From NCBI GenBank assembly GCA_025330725.1, contig JAIWND010000002.1, forward strand, positions 558,001 through 622,000: a stretch of DNA of 64,000 nt. The letters are read 5' to 3'. Below, piece by piece: positions 59,124 through 64,000 of this stretch (positions within the stretch are counted from its first letter, which is position 1; the number at the start of each line of letters is the position of its first letter). The notes under the pieces are model-generated. The model ran no database searches. It worked only from the letters and a program-made list of their open reading frames with translations, and had not been told where the DNA came from. Both the position numbers and the translations under genes were made by a program. This DNA is from Chlamydoabsidia padenii (Eukaryota; Mucoromycota; Mucoromycetes; Mucorales; Cunninghamellaceae).

Positions 59124-59566
59124 GTCAGTCAGTGGATCTTGGCTTCAAGTATAGAAAAGAAAAGAAAAGAAAGGGGAAATCGACTTTTCAAAAATTAGGT
59201 TTTATGTCGGCGGGATTTGAAAAGAACCCAGAAACTTGGTAAGATGAAAGAGACGCAAAAAAAAAAAAAAGTGAAGGAATGGTGGCCATCAGAATGAAGG
59301 AATGCTCAATCCTAACTTGATTTCATTTTTTTTTATATACTCATGACACTAATGAACTTTCTGTTTATATGTAAAAAAGGTTGGAAAAAAAAAAGAAAGA
59401 ATATACCAGAGCGGGAAGGTAGTAAAAGGCATATGAGCGGGGTTTGACAAATCAACTTTTTTTGCCCTGATGATCAATGCAAGCGGCATTTCAAGCATAA
59501 TATGAAGACATACCATAAATGGTCGATTGTTTATATGATAAAAACCAACTTGTCTAGAATAAACAT
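59124..59566. promoter_or_regulatory. Region upstream of the rec8-like gene
   Basis: Contains an exact motif at 59211, a CGGGGTTTGA at 59438, and a GCGGCATTTCAAG at 59482; poly(A) near 59259. The stop of the hypothetical gene at 59567 bounds it. Confidence 0.5.
59211..59221 (+). promoter_or_regulatory. CGGGATTTGAA motif
   Basis: Exact copy 88 bp upstream of the rec8-like start; sense strand TTCAAATCCCG. Confidence 0.45.
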
Positions 59567-60109
59567 TTATGAGCTATAAGTATCCATCAAACGAAACGGA
59601 CGCTCGGCCGCTCGTTTCATTTTCGCCACCAAGACACCGAATCTCGATGATTTCTTTTTCTGTTGACCAAAACGGGCTTGATAATGATGAATGGAAATAG
59701 TATCATCCTGAGGAAGTAAAGAAGAGAAATGACTAGTTGTAGTAGACTCTTTACTGCTGCTTATAAAAGATGATGATGAAGATGAACAAGAAGAAGAGAG
59801 TGGGGTAGTGCAAAGGCTCCTTGCTTCTTCTTTATAGAGTGACATGAGAAATTCAGGGGTTGACTGTTGTCTTCTTCTTCTTTTTCTTTGCCGCTGTTTT
59901 TGTTGTTGTTGAAGTGTATTATCGATCTTGATCCATGAAGATAGACGAGGATGGCTGGATTCGAATAAAATGATGTGTGGACTTGAAATGGCCCAGTCGA
60001 TTGGTAAAGGTGGTTTTCGAGTTGGTGTGCATTTCAATTTCGAACAAGGTGAAGCAGCAGGAAAGACAAGGGAAGGAGAAGGTGTGGAGAATGGACGAAA
60101 GTCAGTCAT
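59567..60109 (-). CDS. Hypothetical protein
   Basis: Single-exon frame of 180 residues starting MTDFRPFSTPSPSLVFPAAS. Gln/Arg-rich stretch (QQQQKQRQRKRRRRQQ) near residue 75-90, a Ser run (SSSCSSSSSSFISSS), and a basic C-terminal stretch KKKSSRFGVLVAKMKRAAER. Some segments (IDWAISSPHIILFESSHPRL) look folded. An upstream in-frame ATG (60169) would add a hydrophobic N-terminus like a signal peptide, so a secreted or membrane form is possible. No family recognised. Bounded by the rec8-like promoter and the golgin 3' end. Confidence 0.45.
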   Translation of the reverse strand: MTDFRPFSTPSPSLVFPAASPCSKLKCTPTRKPPLPIDWAISSPHIILFESSHPRLSSWIKIDNTLQQQQKQRQRKRRRRQQSTPEFLMSLYKEEARSLCTTPLSSSCSSSSSSFISSSKESTTTSHFSSLLPQDDTISIHHYQARFGQQKKKSSRFGVLVAKMKRAAERPFRLMDTYSS

Positions 60110-60303
60110 AGGGAGAGCAGAGAAGACAAATAGAGAGACAATAATAAAAAAACAAAAAAAGGTCGACATGAATGGGGTTTTGTGTTTGTTTTTGCATCAT
60201 CACCTGTCCAAGTTTGTCCCACCTTATATATGTTTACATGTATCATTCATTAAAACCCCCATTTTTTTTATTTCAATATTATAAATAATAACACACTAAT
60301 TAA

Positions 60304-61947
60304 CTAAATATCTATGGCATCACTTTGACACCCACTACACCGAGGAGTTTCCAAGAATTCCGAGAAGGCAGGTTTGACCAGAGGTGGCAGTAGTCCGAGT
60401 GATGGACTTTGACCATTAGATACATGAATCCAATCGGTAGGATCACCATTTGTCAGTCTTGTCAATTCCTTAGTCAGGTGTACCACCTTGGCCCGTTCCA
60501 CTCGCCATGCTTGTTGTAATTCCACCAATGCTGCCTCCTTGTTACTGTTTGATGATTGTTGTTGTTGTTCGTGTTGTAAAAGTACCTTGTGGGCCATCTG
60601 TTCGATCCGTTCATACATCGTGTCCACCCGCTTTACCTTTTGTTCGAGTCGTTCCATCCGATCTGCCTGTTCCAAGTAACTACTGCTACTGCTGTTCTTG
60701 ATCTCCAAAAGATCGGTGACAAGTGCTTCTTTCTCGTTTAGAGTTTGTTTGATTGCTGTGTATTGCTGTTCCAGTTGTGCCAATGCCAGAGAAGCCGTGT
60801 CTAGTCCTTTATCTTTAATATGTAAGCTATGTTCCAGTCGTTGAATCGTTTGGTCCTTTTTTGTCAATTGGTGTTCTAGTTTCACCCGCCCATTTTCTAG
60901 TCGTTGCACTGAATCCATCAATACCCCCAAGCCTTGTTCTTTGGTTTCCGATGATGAGAGTGCAGCTGCCAATTGTTGTTTCAATGCCTTGATTTCCTCC
61001 TCATGATCCTTTTGTATCGCTTCGATCCGATTTGTATCTTGTTGTGGTTGTTGTTGCTTTTGTTTAAACGAGTTTAATTGAATTTGATCTTGTCGTGCCT
61101 GGATTTCCATGCGTTGTAGTTTATCCCGTAATCCGTCCCGTTCTTGCGTCACCAAATCGAGAGTATCCATCAATCCCTTGGTAGTATTCGTAGTGGCCAA
61201 ATCATGGATGGCGATCTGTAGGGACTTGATTTCACATGCCTTGGTATAATCCGCCGCCTGAGTACTTGCCAGAGATTCTTCGAGGTCACTCACCATGTCG
61301 ATCATTCGTGTGATTTCGGTATGAAAGTCGTCGTTGGATGCCTGGAGTTGATCGATTTTTTGTTCTAGTTTGGTGATGGTTGTTGTTGCTGCTTGGTCGG
61401 ACGACGCCTGCGTCTGTCGATGTTGATCCAAAAGTGTCGCCAGAGCTGCTTTTTCTTGTTCGAGGGTTTGAATGTGTTGTTCAAGTCGTCGTGTGGCAGT
61501 ATCTTCTTGTATTGGTGATGTCATTGGAAGGACAACGGCCGCATGAGGTAGTGACAGTGGTTGCTGTTGTTGTTGCGGTGGTGGTGATGATGATGGCGGT
61601 ATAAAGAAGGGTGATTCCAGTTCCACTGTCGAATTATCAGATCTATGTAAATATAAAGAGGGTTGAGTTTTCTTTGTTTTTATGGAGGAAAGAGAAACTT
61701 ACGTTTTGGCTAGAGGTGTACCGTGATCAGTAAAGAGAACACCATCATGATCAGGAGATAGGTCTGGCTCCATCTTTTTGTTTTGGAACTTTTTCAACTA
61801 CAACGATTAAAAAAAAAGGAGTGAGTTGTAAAAGGCCTCTTATTCCATCTTGTTACCAGTAACAAAAAATTAAAGTCATCATACCTTCTTTCTAGCTGCT
61901 AATAGTTTGGCTTGTCGTGCATTGTCGGTTGTGCCTTTATCCGCCAT
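60304..61947 (-). CDS. GM130/Bug1-like golgin (coiled-coil Golgi tether)
   Basis: Three exons, 61885-61947, 61703-61797 and 60304-61642, 498 residues. The N-terminus reads ADKGTTDNARQAKLLAARKK then LKKFQNKK, the short basic KxxAA(R/K)KKLKxFQ motif of GM130/Bug1-type golgins that binds p115 or the membrane. A Pro/Ser/Gln segment follows, then almost continuous coiled coil from residue ~105 (LEQHIQTLEQEKAALATLLD) to ~450. The C-terminal tail has SLGLLPPLVKPAFSEFLE and CSGCQSDAIDI; golgins of this type end in a hydrophobic PDZ-binding tail for GRASP65, compatible with the final DAIDI. Function at the cis-Golgi in vesicle tethering is by family only. Confidence 0.7.
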
Positions 61948-62334
61948 AAATTATTAGTATGGATGTTAAAGATGAAGGGAAGAAGAGGTGGTGAAATGGT
62001 GGGAAATCAGTTGGTCCATCCCATTTTATTTGAATGGGAAATATTTCAGATACCGCCACTCACCTCCAAGATGGAAAATTTGATCCCAGACTCTTGAATT
62101 TAATCCCAAGATCTTGGGATGTATACATCCCGATTCCTTAGCAAAAACCGAAATAAATCCCAAGAGTACGGAATCTGCTTTTTATAAAAACGGGATAAAT
62201 CCGAATTAAACAAAATTATGGTTTCCAAACAGAGACACTTTATAAAATAAAATTCCAATCAAATTGCGTTCATTTTATTCAATTATTTTGCTTTATTGAT
62301 ATCAATGCTACTATTACTATCTAATACTTGATCA
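61948..62334. promoter_or_regulatory. Golgin promoter with palindromic ATCCCAAGA elements
   Basis: The perfect 18-bp palindrome ATCCCAAGATCTTGGGAT (62103-62120) and further half-copies ATCCCAGA/ATCCCAAGAG (62081 and 62158) lie 130-210 bp upstream of the golgin ATG. TAAACGGGATAAATCC-type sequence follows near 62188. Confidence 0.5.
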
Positions 62335-62737
62335 TCATTTGGAAGCACCACGGACACGAGCAGTTTTACCACAGGCACGAGTACCACGAGCATAGCGAAG
62401 AATTTCGGTAGATGCACCACTGGGAGAAGGAGTACCATGTTCATCGTCTGATGAACTTTCGTCAGAAACTACTGGATATTTCTAATATTCATAAGTAATT
62501 AGTTAGTTATACTTGATCGAATAGTTTTGATTTGATGTTACTTCACGGCGAGGAATCGTAAAGAAGACAATCGCTAAAAACATTTTGATCAGTATTTCCA
62601 TAGCAGACACCCAACCTTCATCTTTTGATATTATTACCTGTTGTTCATCAACGACGATCTATTATTAATGATAACAAGTAACTGTAAATGATGTTTTCTA
62701 TACTTTTTGATATTACCATTGCACCAGTAGTAGTCAT
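62335..62737 (-). CDS. Small single-span membrane protein, unknown
   Basis: Three exons, 62717-62737, 62542-62658 and 62335-62481, 94 residues. Starts MTTTGAM. A segment GWVSAMEILIKMFLAIVFFT (residues ~20-40) is a single probable transmembrane helix followed by IPRRE. The cytosolic-like tail is acidic then basic: SDESSSDDEHGTPS and RYARGTRACGKTARVRG. Size and layout (short N-terminus, one span, Gly/Arg-rich tail) recall selenoprotein-K/SelG-like ER proteins, but I see no conserved signature and would not name it. Splice sites GT-AG and phases check out. Confidence 0.5.
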
Positions 62738-62992
62738 TCCATACTATTCCAAACCGTGAAGTTGTTGTTGGATTTGTTGGATTTGTTGAAGTCGAAGTTA
62801 CTGTTGATGATAATGAAGTTGTTGTTGTTGCCCTGAATAGGAAGTGCATTGAATACCCCCAATGATAGTTTTACTGTTGTTGATTGTCGTTAAACTTTCC
62901 GCTTTATTCATGTCACGCAACACCTCTTTGGCCACCAAGTCTAGGGAAGGGAGGTAAAATCAAATTAATTCAATGCATAATGAGTGTAGTTC

Positions 62993-63023
<31 letters not shown>

Positions 63024-64000
63024 CAAGTTGACATACCTTTGATGAGTCCATTGCGTTTTTAATCCAACAAACCTTTCCCTTCCCCCAAAAATCACGTAAA
63101 TTGAACTCCCGACAGGCTTTGAAAGAACAAACATATTGCAAAACCCGCTCACCCTCACCTTGAATCTTAAGATAGTTCCACTGCCTTAATGGACAAGTGA
63201 TGCTAATGACAAAAGTGACCATGAGTATTCCTTTGCCTATTTCCGAAAAAATTTATAATGGCCAATATACCAAGTCCATTGTATTGAGCTATACAGCTTC
63301 CATTGAGGCAATAAAGCTCTCTCAAGATTCCAGGCGAGAGTAAACGGGGTTTCAAAAAAGTTCGTTCTTTGTCTGTCAATTTCATTCTACACTTTTTATT
63401 TTATTTTATTTATTTCTTTATTTTATTTTACAAAAGTCAGGTTAAAACGATCTTTATTTTATATTGCTCCATACAAGCTACTTGGTGCAATGGCCATTAC
63501 AGTCATTCCGGAATTAGATGTCGCATTTTTCGAAAATCATATCGCTCTACCAAAAAAAAAAAAAAAAGTCGTGGTTTTAAAAATATGAAGTCGCTTTTGT
63601 CGAAATAAGATGTCGCCTTATTTGTCGTTCAAGTTGGCGCGATATCTCTATGGTGTAAACGGAAGTCAGACACAATACAAAACATAGATAGTTCTATTTT
63701 TATTGTGTAACATGTAAAAAATCTTTGTGTGGACAACTGGACAAGATGAGCGGACCTGGAAAAAAAGGCTGGACAAAATGGACAAGATGAGACAAGATGA
63801 GCGGACCTGGAAACAAAGACATCGGTTTTGCCGGATCTTCCTTGTAGCATATTTCTATATTTTGCAAGTTGTCAATTATCTTGGTATACTTGCAGACATT
63901 TTCTTCGTTGTATTCTTCAGAATAAAACGCGCAAATAGCTTGCTCCCTTGTGACTGTAGTCATATCAACAAATTAGTCAACGAAAAACGTTATCCGCTCA
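62738..64000. other. Repeat-containing end region
   Basis: A small minus-strand open frame (NGLIKDLVAKEVLRDMNKAE, 62880-63060) could be a 2-exon remnant lacking a start. A 26-nt T run lies at 62998-63023. From 63498 the sequence TA-CAGTCATTCCGG looks like the tip of a Tc1/mariner-type element, with GATGTCGC/GAAGTCGC repeats (63520-63620). The 22-bp unit ACAAGATGAGCGGACCTGGAAA repeats at 63741 and 63792. A minus-strand frame 63700-63963 covers these repeats. Confidence 0.35.
63741..63813 (+). repeat. 22-bp unit repeated twice
   Basis: ACAAGATGAGCGGACCTGGAAA at 63741-63762 and 63792-63813, with a partial third ACAAGATGAG between them at 63782. Confidence 0.8.

Overview
This is nuclear DNA of a filamentous fungus, most likely an early-diverging one (Mucoromycota, Mucorales-like). 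That placement is inference. It rests on dense, intron-rich genes with GTAAGT-type donors and introns mostly of 45-110 nt, A/T-rich intergenic DNA full of long poly(A)/poly(T) runs, and a gene set matching a fungal nucleus (GT62 mannosyltransferase, FRE reductase, Ctk3, Ndt80 and Ino4-like factors, arrestin-related adaptor, PKA regulatory subunit, telomerase). No rRNA, plasmid, phage or CRISPR feature was found. Exon coordinates were read by eye from splice signals, and reading-frame phase was checked across nearly every junction.

Layout. 0-7.6 kb (- strand): 5' part of a Pumilio/PUF-like gene cut by the window edge, an Ndt80/PhoG-type transcription factor, and the ribosome-biogenesis factor BFR2/AATF. 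7.9-13 kb: a wax-ester-synthase/DGAT-type acyltransferase (+), a GT62 mannosyltransferase (-), a SWIRM-domain protein (-). 13-20 kb: a gene-poor stretch with exon-like remains, a DUF202 membrane protein (+), a small TPR protein (-) sharing a 176-bp divergent promoter with proteasome ATPase RPT3 (+), and a sepiapterin-reductase-like SDR (-). 19.6-30.7 kb (-): a SPRY-RING ubiquitin ligase, a secreted subtilisin-like protease, a VPS9-domain Rab5-type exchange factor, an FRE ferric reductase. 32-44 kb: tRNA-Ala(AGC), SET-domain protein, ribosomal protein uL2, decayed coding relic, CTK3, arrestin-related protein, inositol-polyphosphate 5-phosphatase, bZIP factor, O-fucosyltransferase-like protein. 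44.5-54 kb: Ino4-like bHLH, PKA regulatory subunit, and telomerase reverse transcriptase. The telomerase N-terminal (TEN) part and its catalytic part appear as two adjacent reading frames. 54.7-62.8 kb: PP1/PPZ-like phosphatase, a 14-exon Rec8-like meiotic kleisin, a hypothetical protein, a GM130/Bug1-like golgin, and a small single-span membrane protein. The last 1.2 kb holds short repeats and transposon-like sequence.

The most unusual signal is a dispersed 11-bp motif, CGGG(A/G)TTTGAA. It occurs 13 times exactly and many more times with one or two changes, mostly upstream of start codons and also just inside 5' splice sites, where every copy I found reads TTCAAATCCCG-like on the sense strand. 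Other highlights are the apparently split, thumb-less telomerase gene, micro-exons (5 nt in the rec8-like gene, 14 and 16 nt elsewhere), two GC-AG introns, and a two-copy dispersed repeat, one copy flanked by an 11-bp direct repeat, with both copies close upstream of genes.

The genes are mostly unrelated housekeeping functions rather than a cluster. Loose themes are meiosis and chromosome ends (Ndt80-type factor, Rec8, telomerase), nutrient and cAMP signalling (PKA-R, Ino4-like bHLH, arrestin), and endomembrane traffic (VPS9, 5-phosphatase, golgin).
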